Shown one piece after another: positions 56,642-64,000 of a stretch of 64,000 nt of DNA; within the stretch, counting starts at the first letter, position 1; the number at the start of each line of letters is the position of its first letter. The stretch spans positions 1-64,000 of the forward strand of contig CADCTD010000045.1 of the NCBI GenBank assembly GCA_902805545.1. The letters run 5' to 3'. Both the position numbers and the translations under genes were made by a program. Source of the stretch: an uncultured Craurococcus sp. GTDB lineage: Bacteria; Pseudomonadota; Alphaproteobacteria; Acetobacterales; Acetobacteraceae. The notes beneath the pieces are model-generated. The model had not been told where the DNA came from, did not search any database, and saw nothing but the letters and a program-made list of their open reading frames with translations.

Positions 56642-57829
56642 ATGATGCGCCGCCTTTCCGCCGCCCTCCTGCTCACCATGCTCGCGCTGCCGGCCGAGGC
56701 CCAGTTCGGACCGCAGGGCCCGCCCGCGGTCGGCGTGATCCCGGCCAATCGCCAGCCCGTCACCGAGAGCACCGAGTTCACCGGCCGCATCGAGGCGGTG
56801 AACCGCGTCGAGATCCGCGCCCGCGTCACCGGCTTCCTCCAGGAGCGCGCCTTCACGGAGGGCCAGGACGTGAGGGCGGGCGACGTCCTGTTCCGCATCG
56901 AGAAGCCGCCCTTCGAGGCGCAGCTGGAACAGGCGCGGGCCAATGTCGCGTCCGCCCAGGCGACGCTCGAGAATGCCCGCGTGGCTCTCGCCCGCGCCCG
57001 TGAGTTGCAGCAGACCGGTGCAGGCACCCGCGTCGCGCTCGACAACGCCCAGGCGCAGGAGCGCACCGCGAATGCCCAGGTGCTCGGCGCCCAGGCGGCG
57101 GTCCGCGTTGCCGATATCAATCTCGGCTATACCGAAATCCTTTCGCCGATCGACGGCAAGATCGGCCGCGCCAGCCTGACGCCGGGCAATGTGGTGACGC
57201 CGACGCTCACCGACCCGCTCGCCGTCGTCGTCAGCCAGGACCCGATGCGCGTGGTCTTCACCGTGAGCTCCCGCGCGGCTGGCGAGCTGCAGGCGCGCTA
57301 CGAGGGCCGCGGCGGCGTCAACGCGGTCGTCGTGCGCGTCCGGCTGAGCGACGGCCGTCCCTACCCGCAGGCCGGGCGGATCGAATTCGTCGACACCCAG
57401 ATCGACCGCAACACCGACAGCCTGCTGGTGCGCGCGCTGATTCCCAACCCGCGCCGCACCGGCGCCCAGCCCGGCAGCCCGGGCGACCGGGAGCTGATCG
57501 ACGGGCAGTTCGTCACCGTCGCGGTGGAGGGGGTGGAGCCGGTGCAGGCCATCGTCCTGCCGCGCGCCGCCGTCCTCCAGGACCAGGGCGGCAACTACGT
57601 CCTCGTCGTCGACAGCGAGAAGAAGGCGCAGCGCCGTCCGGTCCGCCTTGGACGGACCATCCGCGACCAGGTGGTGATCGAGGAGGGCCTGCAGAGCGGC
57701 GAGCAGGTGATCAGCGAGGGGCTGCAGCGCGTGCGGCCGGGCCAGGAGGTGAATGCGGGCCCCGCCGGTGCGCCGCCGCCAGGTGCAAGGCCACCCGGCG
57801 CACCCGCCCCCGGCGGCCGGCCGGGCTGA
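56642..57829 (+). CDS. Membrane-fusion protein of HAE-1 RND pump (AcrA/MexE-like)
   Basis: 395 residues. Signal peptide MRRLSAALLLTMLALPAEA, then FTGRIEAVNRVEIRARVTGF and VRAGDVLFRIEKPPFEAQL (first lipoyl half and start of the hairpin), a coiled coil, and LGYTEILSPIDGKIGRASL (second half), with beta-barrel and membrane-proximal domains after it. The C-terminus is a Pro/Gly/Ala-rich tail. Two adjacent ATGs could serve as start; the first has GGAT upstream. The RND pump follows 6 bp later. Confidence 0.9.
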   Translation: MMRRLSAALLLTMLALPAEAQFGPQGPPAVGVIPANRQPVTESTEFTGRIEAVNRVEIRARVTGFLQERAFTEGQDVRAGDVLFRIEKPPFEAQLEQARANVASAQATLENARVALARARELQQTGAGTRVALDNAQAQERTANAQVLGAQAAVRVADINLGYTEILSPIDGKIGRASLTPGNVVTPTLTDPLAVVVSQDPMRVVFTVSSRAAGELQARYEGRGGVNAVVVRVRLSDGRPYPQAGRIEFVDTQIDRNTDSLLVRALIPNPRRTGAQPGSPGDRELIDGQFVTVAVEGVEPVQAIVLPRAAVLQDQGGNYVLVVDSEKKAQRRPVRLGRTIRDQVVIEEGLQSGEQVISEGLQRVRPGQEVNAGPAGAPPPGARPPGAPAPGGRPG

Positions 57830-57835
57830 CGCGCC

Positions 57836-60800
57836 ATGATCTCGAGCGTCTTCGTCGACCGCCCCCGGCTGGCGATCGTCATCGCCATCGTCATCACGCT
57901 CGCGGGGCTGCTCGCCCTGCTGCGCATCCCCGTCGCCCAGTTCCCGGACATCGTCCCGCCCCAGGTCTCGGTGCAGGCGAATTATCCGGGCGCCTCCGCC
58001 GCCGTCATCGAAGCGACCGTCGCGCAGATCATCGAAAGCGCCGTCAACGGCGTCGAGAACATGATCTACATGCGCTCGAACAGCGCCAATGACGGCACCT
58101 ACCAGCTCTCGGTCAGCTTCGCCCTCGGGTCCAACCCGGACATCAATACCGTCAACGTCAACAACCGCATCCAGGCGAACATCGCCCGATTGCCGCAGGA
58201 GGTGCAGCGCGCAGGCCTCGTCGTGCGCAAGCAGTCCTCCTCGGTGCTGCAATTCGTGGCACTCACCTCGGCCAACCCGGAGCACACGCCGCTTTTCCTC
58301 TCGAACTACCTCACCATCAACATGATCGACCGCATGGCCCGCGTGCCGGGCGTCGGCCAGGTGAACATCTTCGGCGCGCAGAACTACTCCATGCGCGTCT
58401 GGTTCGAGATCGACCGGCTGACCAGCCTGAACCTGACGCCGCAGGACCTGATCACCTCGATCCAGAGCCAGAACATCCAGGCGGCGGTCGGCCGCATCGG
58501 CGCCCAGCCGATCCCCGACACGCAGCAGTTCCAGATGAACATCCAGACGCTGGGCCGCCTCATCACGCCCGAGCAGTTCAGCGACATCATCATCCGGGCC
58601 AATCAGGATGGATCGGTGTTGCGCGTCCGCGACGTGGCGCGCGTCGAGCTCGGCGCCCAGAGCATGGATACGGTGAGCCGGCTGAACAGCCAGCCCGCGG
58701 TCACCGTCGGCGTCTACCTCTCGCCCGGCGCCAATGCGGTGACCGTCTCCAACGCCATGAAGCGCACGCTCGACGAGATGGCGACGCGCTTCCCGGAGGG
58801 GATGCGGGCCCAGGTGCTCTACGACAGCTCCACCTTCGTGGTGGAGACGATCGAGGAAGTCATCACGACCCTGATCGAGGCCTTCGTCCTGGTGGTGGTC
58901 GTGGTCTACCTCTTCCTCGGCTCGTTCCGGGCCACGATCATCCCGACCATCGCGGTGCCGGTGAGCCTGATCGGCGCCTTCGCCATCCTGCTCGCCATCG
59001 GCTACAGCGCCAATACCGTCTCCCTGCTCGCCATGGTGCTGGCCATCGGCATCGTCGTCGACGACGCGATCGTCGTCGTCGAGAATGTCGAGCGGGTGAT
59101 GGAGGAGCATCCGGACTGGGACCCGGCCCGGGCGGTGAAGCAGGCCATGGCCGAGATCACCGCGCCGATCATCGCCATCACCCTGGTGCTGCTCTCGGTC
59201 TTCGTCCCCATCGCCTTCATCCCCGGCCTCTCGGGCGTGCTGTTCCGGCAGTTCGCAGTGACGATCTCGGCGGCGATGGTGATCTCGGCGATCAATGCCC
59301 TCACCCTCTCGCCCGCGCTCTGCGTGCTCTTCCTCCGCAGTACGGGGCCGAAGCGCGGGCCGATCAAGTATGTGCTGCGGGGGATCGACAAGGTCCGCGA
59401 CGGCTATGCGGCGGTCGTCAGGCGGATCGTCCGGCTCTCGGTCGTCTCGCTGGCGCTGACGGCGGCCATCGCCTTCGGCATCTTCACCATCGGCTCGAAG
59501 ACGCCGCAGGGCTTCCTGCCGCAGGAGGACCAGGGCACCTTCTTCATCCAGGTCTCGCTGCCGCAGGCGGCCTCCCTTTCCCGCACGCGGGCGACGGTGG
59601 AGCAGGTCGAGGGCATCCTGAAGGGCATCCCCGCGGTCGAGAACGTGCTGGCGATCGTCGGCTTCTCGCTGATCGACCAGGGCGCGCAGTCCAACTCCGC
59701 CTTCATCGTGGCGCGGCTGAAGCCCTTCGACCAGCGGACCGACCCCGCGGATTCGGTCTTCGCCTCCATCGGCCGGGTCTTCGGCGCCGGGGCGGGCGTC
59801 CGGACCGCGACCGTCGTCGCCTTCAACCTGCCGCCGATCATCGGCCTCGGCACAGGCGGCGGCTTCGAGTACCAGCTCCAGGACCTCCAGGGCCGCGATC
59901 CGGCCGAGCTGGGGAGCGCGATGCTGGGCCTCGTCGTCGCGGCGAACCAGGACCCGCGCCTGCAGCAGGTCTTCTCGACCTTCTCGGCGGCGACGCCCTC
60001 GCTCTTCCTCGATGTGGACCGGGACAAGGCGCAGGCCCTTGGCATCCCGATCTCCAACATCTTCTCGGCGCTCCAGGCATCGCTCGGCGGCTTCTACGTC
60101 AACGACTTCAACCTCTTCGGCCGCACCTGGCAGGTGAATATCCAGGCCGAAGCGCAGGACCGCGACGACATCGACGACATCTGGCGCATCCGGGTCCGCA
60201 ACACCCGCGGCGACATGGTGCCGCTGCGCGCCTTCGCCGATGTGCGGATCGTGGTCGGGCCGCAGACGATCAGCCGCTACAACAACTACCGCGCGGTGCT
60301 GGTCAACGGCGCGCCGAAGCCCGGCGTCTCCTCGGGCGATGCGCTGGCGGCGATGGAGGAGCTGTCGCGCCGGGTGCTGCCGGCGGGCTATGGCTATGAA
60401 TGGACCGGCACCGCCTACCAGGAGAAGCTGGCGGCGGGGCAGACCATCTACGTGGTCGCGCTGGCCATCCTCTTCGCCTATCTCTTCCTCGTCGCGCTCT
60501 ACGAGAGCTGGACCATTCCCGTCCCGGTGCTGCTCTCGGTGGCGGTGGGCGGCCTCGGCTCCTTCCTCGCCATCCAGATCGCGGGGCTCAGCCTCGATGT
60601 CTATGCGCAGATCGGCCTCGTCGTGCTGATCGCGCTCGCCGCGAAGAACGGCATCCTCATCATCGAATTCGCCAAGGATGCGCGGGAGCACGGCATGTCC
60701 ATCCGCGACGCGGCGATCGAGGGCTCGCGCCTCCGCTTCCGCGCGGTGATGATGACCTCGATCGCCTTCGTCCTCGGCCTGGTGCCGCTGGTGACGGCGA

Positions 60801-61030
60801 CGGGCGCGGCCATGCTCTCCCGCCGCGCGGTCGGCACGCCGGTCTTCGGCGGGATGCTGGCGGCCTCCCTCCTCGGCATCTTCATGATCCCGATGCTCTA
60901 TGTCGTCTTCCAGGGCACGCGGGAGCGGGTGAAGGGCTGGATGGGCATCCGCCCGGTGGAGCCGGCCTCGGTCGGCCCCGGCCAGTCGCCGCATCCGGCA
61001 CCGGACAAGACGGACAGCACCCGGCCTTGA
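57836..61030 (+). CDS. HAE-1 family RND multidrug efflux pump (AcrB/MexF-like)
   Basis: 1064 residues, twelve transmembrane helices and two large periplasmic loops. The proton-relay aspartates are in [18 protein letters not shown] (TM4), and N-terminal [14 protein letters not shown] and [16 protein letters not shown] match the family. Porter loops have [14 protein letters not shown]. It follows its adaptor gene, but no outer-membrane channel gene lies in the operon; it may borrow another TolC. Its stop overlaps the TTG start of a glycosyltransferase, a combination that suggests export of a glycosylated compound, or simply co-expression. Confidence 0.93.
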   Translation: MISSVFVDRPRLAIVIAIVITLAGLLALLRIPVAQFPDIVPPQVSVQANYPGASAAVIEATVAQIIESAVNGVENMIYMRSNSANDGTYQLSVSFALGSNPDINTVNVNNRIQANIARLPQEVQRAGLVVRKQSSSVLQFVALTSANPEHTPLFLSNYLTINMIDRMARVPGVGQVNIFGAQNYSMRVWFEIDRLTSLNLTPQDLITSIQSQNIQAAVGRIGAQPIPDTQQFQMNIQTLGRLITPEQFSDIIIRANQDGSVLRVRDVARVELGAQSMDTVSRLNSQPAVTVGVYLSPGANAVTVSNAMKRTLDEMATRFPEGMRAQVLYDSSTFVVETIEEVITTLIEAFVLVVVVVYLFLGSFRATIIPTIAVPVSLIGAFAILLAIGYSANTVSLLAMVLAIGIVVDDAIVVVENVERVMEEHPDWDPARAVKQAMAEITAPIIAITLVLLSVFVPIAFIPGLSGVLFRQFAVTISAAMVISAINALTLSPALCVLFLRSTGPKRGPIKYVLRGIDKVRDGYAAVVRRIVRLSVVSLALTAAIAFGIFTIGSKTPQGFLPQEDQGTFFIQVSLPQAASLSRTRATVEQVEGILKGIPAVENVLAIVGFSLIDQGAQSNSAFIVARLKPFDQRTDPADSVFASIGRVFGAGAGVRTATVVAFNLPPIIGLGTGGGFEYQLQDLQGRDPAELGSAMLGLVVAANQDPRLQQVFSTFSAATPSLFLDVDRDKAQALGIPISNIFSALQASLGGFYVNDFNLFGRTWQVNIQAEAQDRDDIDDIWRIRVRNTRGDMVPLRAFADVRIVVGPQTISRYNNYRAVLVNGAPKPGVSSGDALAAMEELSRRVLPAGYGYEWTGTAYQEKLAAGQTIYVVALAILFAYLFLVALYESWTIPVPVLLSVAVGGLGSFLAIQIAGLSLDVYAQIGLVVLIALAAKNGILIIEFAKDAREHGMSIRDAAIEGSRLRFRAVMMTSIAFVLGLVPLVTATGAAMLSRRAVGTPVFGGMLAASLLGIFMIPMLYVVFQGTRERVKGWMGIRPVEPASVGPGQSPHPAPDKTDSTRP

Positions 61031-62274
61031 GCCGCATCCTCCTCGCCACCACCGGCTCGCTCGGGGACCTCTTCCCCTATCTGGCGGTGGCGGCGGGGCT
61101 GGAGCGGCGGGGACACCGGGTGACCATCGCCACGGCCGAGGGGTATCGCGGGCGGGTCGAGGCCGCGGGCCTCCGCTTCGCCCCGATGCGCCCCACCATG
61201 CCGGAGGGTGCGCCCGACCTCGAGGCCTTCGCCCGGGCGATGGACCCGCGGTCGGGCCCGGAATTCGTCTGGCGCACCCTCGTCGTCGAGCCGATCCGCG
61301 ACGCCTATGCCGACCTGATGGCGGCGTCGGAGGGGGCCGAGTTCATCCTCGCCAGCCCGGTCGCCGCCGCGGCGCCGATGGTGGCGGAGCGGCGCAGCCT
61401 GCCCTGGGCGCCGGCCTACCTGCAGCCCTTCACCCTGTTCTCGGCGGCCGATCCCGGCGTCCCGGGCGGCTATGACTGGCTCTGGCGCGCGGACTGGCTA
61501 CGGCGGCTCGCGGGGCCCGCGATCCGCGCCATCGGGCGGTGGACGGTCGTGCGCTGGTCACGCGAGGTGGCGGCGTTCCGGGCGGAGCTCGGCCTCGCAG
61601 CGGCGACCGACCCGTTCCTGAACGCCGCGCAGCGTCCGGCCGTCAGCCTCTCCCTCTTCTCCCCGCTGCTGATGCGGACCGAGCCGATGCCGACCGGCTT
61701 CCCCTTCTGGGACGAGCCGGCGTCGATGCCACGGGAGCTCGGCCGCTTCCTTGCCGCCGGGCCGCCGCCGCTGGTCTTCACCCTCGGCTCGGCGGCGGTC
61801 TATGCGCCGGGGCGCTTCTTCGCCGAGAGCCTGGAAGCGGCGAGGCGCCTCGGCCAGCGCGCGGTGCTGCTGACCGGGACGGAGGGAAACCGTCAGGCCC
61901 TCGGCTCTCTCCCCCCGGAGGTGCTGGCGATGGATTACCTGCCGCATGCTGGACTCTTCCCGGCCGCCTCCGCCATCATCCACCAGGGCGGCATCGGCAC
62001 CGCGGCGCAGGCGATGCGGGCGGGGCGGCCGATGCTGGTGGTGCCCTTCAGCCATGACCAGCCGGACAATGCGGCCCGCCTCGCCCGGCTCGGCATCGCC
62101 GCCAGCCTGCCGGCCGGGCGATACACGGCGGAGGGTGCGGCCCGAGCCCTCGCCCCGCTGCTGGAGAATCCGGAGGTGGAGGCCCGCGCGGGTGCCATAG
62201 GCCGGACGGTCCGGGCCGAGGATGGGGTCGGCGCGGCCTGCGACCGGGTGGAATCCGCGCTCCGCACGCGGTGA
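61027..62274 (+). CDS. UGT-like glycosyltransferase (GT1/GT28 type)
   Basis: 415 residues with the GT-B fold. N-terminal [20 protein letters not shown] matches the start of MGT/UGT glycosyltransferases (rhamnosyltransferase RhlB, macrolide glycosyltransferases); the C-terminal nucleotide-sugar signature is [19 protein letters not shown] with [13 protein letters not shown]. It would add a sugar to a small molecule or lipid. Start is TTG, set by the TTGA overlap with the RND stop. Acceptor and sugar are unknown. Confidence 0.88.
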   Translation: MSRILLATTGSLGDLFPYLAVAAGLERRGHRVTIATAEGYRGRVEAAGLRFAPMRPTMPEGAPDLEAFARAMDPRSGPEFVWRTLVVEPIRDAYADLMAASEGAEFILASPVAAAAPMVAERRSLPWAPAYLQPFTLFSAADPGVPGGYDWLWRADWLRRLAGPAIRAIGRWTVVRWSREVAAFRAELGLAAATDPFLNAAQRPAVSLSLFSPLLMRTEPMPTGFPFWDEPASMPRELGRFLAAGPPPLVFTLGSAAVYAPGRFFAESLEAARRLGQRAVLLTGTEGNRQALGSLPPEVLAMDYLPHAGLFPAASAIIHQGGIGTAAQAMRAGRPMLVVPFSHDQPDNAARLARLGIAASLPAGRYTAEGAARALAPLLENPEVEARAGAIGRTVRAEDGVGAACDRVESALRTR

Positions 62275-62352
62275 TTTCACGCCGCCCCCCCTTCCCGTTC
62301 CCCCCTTCCTCCGCAGATGATGGTGGAGAATTCGAACGGGAGGGTTTTCCCC

Positions 62353-64000
62353 ATGGCCAAATTCGGTCTGAGCCAGCCGGTGCGCCGCATCGAGGATCCG
62401 CGCCTGCTGATCGGCGGCGGCCGCTACACCGACGACATCGCCATGCCCGGCGTCGCCCATGGCGTCGTGCTGCGCAGTCCTCATGCGTCGGCGAGCATCC
62501 TGTCGATCGACACCTCGGGCGCCATGGCGGTGCCGGGCGTGCTTGCCGTGATCACCGGCAAGGATTGGCAGGAGGAAGGCCTCGGCGAGATTCCCTGCGT
62601 CATACCGCTGAAGAACCGCGACGGCACCGACCGCTCCAACACCCCGCGCGGCGCGCTCGCCACCGACCGGGTGCGGCATGTCGGCGACCCGGTCGCCTTC
62701 ATCGTCGCCGAGACGGCCGAGGCGGCGAAGGACGGGGCGGAGGCGGTGATGGTCGACTACGACCTGCTGCCGGCGGCCACCGACCTCGCCACCGCCTACA
62801 AGCCGGGCGCGCCGGCGGTCTGGGACGAGATCCCGAGCAACGTCGTCTTCGACTGGGAGACGGGCGACAAGGCGAAGGCGGAGGCGCTCGTTGCGCAGGC
62901 GGCGCATGTGACGAAGCTGACGGTGATCAACAACCGCGTCATCGTGAACAGCCTCGAGGTCCGTGCCGCCACCGCCGAATACGATGCGGCGAACGAGAAG
63001 TTCACCCTGTTCTGCGGCACCCAGGGCAGCTGGCTGGTGAAGAACCTGCTGGCCGAGAGCGTCTTCCACCTGCCGCCGGAGAAGTTCCGCGTCGTCACGC
63101 CCGATGTCGGCGGCGGCTTCGGGATGAAGCTCTACCTTTATGCCGAGTATGCGCTGGTCTGCATGGCCGCCCGCCGTCTCGGCCGGCCGGTGAAGTGGAC
63201 CAGCGAGCGGACGGAGGCCTTCCAGTCCGACACGCAGGGGCGCGACAACATCACCGAGGCGGAGCTGGCCCTCGACAAGGACGGCAAGTTCCTCGCGCTG
63301 CGCACCACCAACTATGCCGGGATGGGCGCCTATCTCTCGACCTTCGCGCCGATGATCCCGACCGGCGCGGGCACCAAGGTGCTGGCCAGCGTCTACAACT
63401 TCCAGGCGATCCACGCCCATGTCATCGGCGTGCTGACCAATACCGTCCCCGTCGATGCCTATCGCGGCGCCGGGCGGCCGGAGAGCAATTACGTGGTCGA
63501 GCGGCTGATCGACGCCGCGGCGCGCGAGATGGGCATCGACCGAATCGAATTGCGGAAGCGTAACATGGTGCCCTCGAGCGCCATGCCCTACGTCACCGCC
63601 ATCGGCCAGCGCTACGACAGCGGCGAGTTCGGCGCGGTGCTGGACGCGGCGCTGAAGAATGCCGACTGGGACGGCTTCGCCGCGCGGCGCCGCACCTCCG
63701 AGCTGCGCGGCAAGCGGCGCGGCATCGGCGTCGCCTACTACCTCGAGGCGACGGGCGGCGGGCCGACGGAGCGCGCCGAGGTGCGCTTCGCGGCCGACGG
63801 CATGGTGGATGTGCTGGTCGGCACGCAGAGCACCGGCCAGGGGCACGAGACGGCCTATGCAATGCTGACGAGCCATGAGCTCGGCATCCCGATGGAGAAG
63901 ATCCGCATCGTCCAGGGCGATTCGGACGAGATCCCGACGGGCGGCGGCACCGGCGGCGCGCGCAGCCTCTATTCCGAGGGTCAGGCGATCCTGCTGACCG
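62353..64000 (+). CDS. Xanthine dehydrogenase-family molybdopterin-binding subunit (CoxL-like), cut by window edge
   Basis: The first 549 codons of a large-subunit molybdenum hydroxylase (usually about 770-800 residues). VRRIEDPRLLIGGGRYTDDI, VRHVGDPVAFIVAETAEAA, VTPDVGGGFGMK and STGQGHETAY are family blocks; the active-site loop reads AYRGAGRPE, which differs from AYRCSFR of true CO dehydrogenase, so this is a form II aldehyde/CO-dehydrogenase-like enzyme. Medium (FAD) and small (2Fe-2S) subunit genes are not visible and may follow beyond the edge. AGGG precedes the ATG. Needs molybdenum or tungsten cofactor. Confidence 0.93.
   Translation, partial: MAKFGLSQPVRRIEDPRLLIGGGRYTDDIAMPGVAHGVVLRSPHASASILSIDTSGAMAVPGVLAVITGKDWQEEGLGEIPCVIPLKNRDGTDRSNTPRGALATDRVRHVGDPVAFIVAETAEAAKDGAEAVMVDYDLLPAATDLATAYKPGAPAVWDEIPSNVVFDWETGDKAKAEALVAQAAHVTKLTVINNRVIVNSLEVRAATAEYDAANEKFTLFCGTQGSWLVKNLLAESVFHLPPEKFRVVTPDVGGGFGMKLYLYAEYALVCMAARRLGRPVKWTSERTEAFQSDTQGRDNITEAELALDKDGKFLALRTTNYAGMGAYLSTFAPMIPTGAGTKVLASVYNFQAIHAHVIGVLTNTVPVDAYRGAGRPESNYVVERLIDAAAREMGIDRIELRKRNMVPSSAMPYVTAIGQRYDSGEFGAVLDAALKNADWDGFAARRRTSELRGKRRGIGVAYYLEATGGGPTERAEVRFAADGMVDVLVGTQSTGQGHETAYAMLTSHELGIPMEKIRIVQGDSDEIPTGGGTGGARSLYSEGQAILLT

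Noticed and set aside
56489-60994. Minus-strand open frame of 1501 codons
   Set aside because: Antisense to the adaptor and RND pump genes; low-complexity Asp/Arg/His composition and no recognisable domain.

Overview
The window is GC-rich DNA (about 70% by hand count of sampled lines) with dense coding, many 1- and 4-nt gene overlaps and frequent GTG/TTG starts. Gene content points to an alphaproteobacterium of the Rhodospirillales, probably Acetobacteraceae (Roseomonas-like): K+-independent H+-pyrophosphatase, COQ9-family protein, PhaR-type PHA regulator, dnaG-rpoD pair, tandem HpcH/HpaI aldolases, dipeptide-type ABC genes and a CoxL-type molybdoenzyme. The taxonomic call is inference from gene content; no rRNA or tRNA gene was seen.

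Layout. 1-5226 (minus): glycogen operon glgP-glgC-glgA, with glgA running off the left edge. 5341-7549 (minus): tungstate ABC transporter tupB-tupC-tupA. 7658-9747: CinA-type amidase, two-domain VOC protein, and an atypical SDR. 9778-15925 (minus): complete heavy-metal-type RND efflux operon (MFP, RND, TolC). 16183-20910: M20 carbamoylase-type hydrolase, exported MetX-like hydrolase, H+-pyrophosphatase. 20972-22696 (minus): a cluster of very small proteins, cspA and a GNAT. 22751-30478 (minus): housekeeping block rpoD, dnaG, bfr, bfd, iron-binding protein, HpaI aldolase, COQ9, def. 30691-39226: rpsU, GST, CMD protein, serine-glyoxylate aminotransferase, enolase-superfamily protein with MFS, ATP-grasp polysaccharide protein, cupin, glyoxalase II, methyltransferase. 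39227-43100: accessory patch with a decayed IS5-family transposase, a GH16-type glycanase in lower-GC DNA, about 600 bp with no recognisable gene, and an ABC binding-protein gene broken by an amber codon. 43183-48254: gluconolactonase-like protein, then a polyhydroxyalkanoate locus (thiolase, class III-like PHA synthase with a small partner, PhaR, XRE regulator). 48291-56059: anchored coiled-coil protein, alpha/beta hydrolase, aldolase-dppB-dppC operon, amidinotransferase-fold protein, FAD oxidase, MFS. 56642-62274: HAE-1 type RND pump translationally coupled to a UGT-like glycosyltransferase. 62353-64000: start of a CoxL-type molybdopterin enzyme, cut by the right edge.

Together this is mostly core metabolism: carbon storage (glycogen, PHA), metal handling (W, Fe, divalent-metal efflux), C2/C3 acid metabolism and transport. 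The most unusual signals are a 26-bp triplication that repeats the start codon of the gene after rpoD, a 10-bp hairpin that buries the ribosome-binding site of one HpaI aldolase gene, an SDR lacking the catalytic Tyr-xxx-Lys, and the IS/GH16/pseudogene patch. I found no CRISPR array, prophage or clear defence system, and nothing I can firmly call a new biological system.
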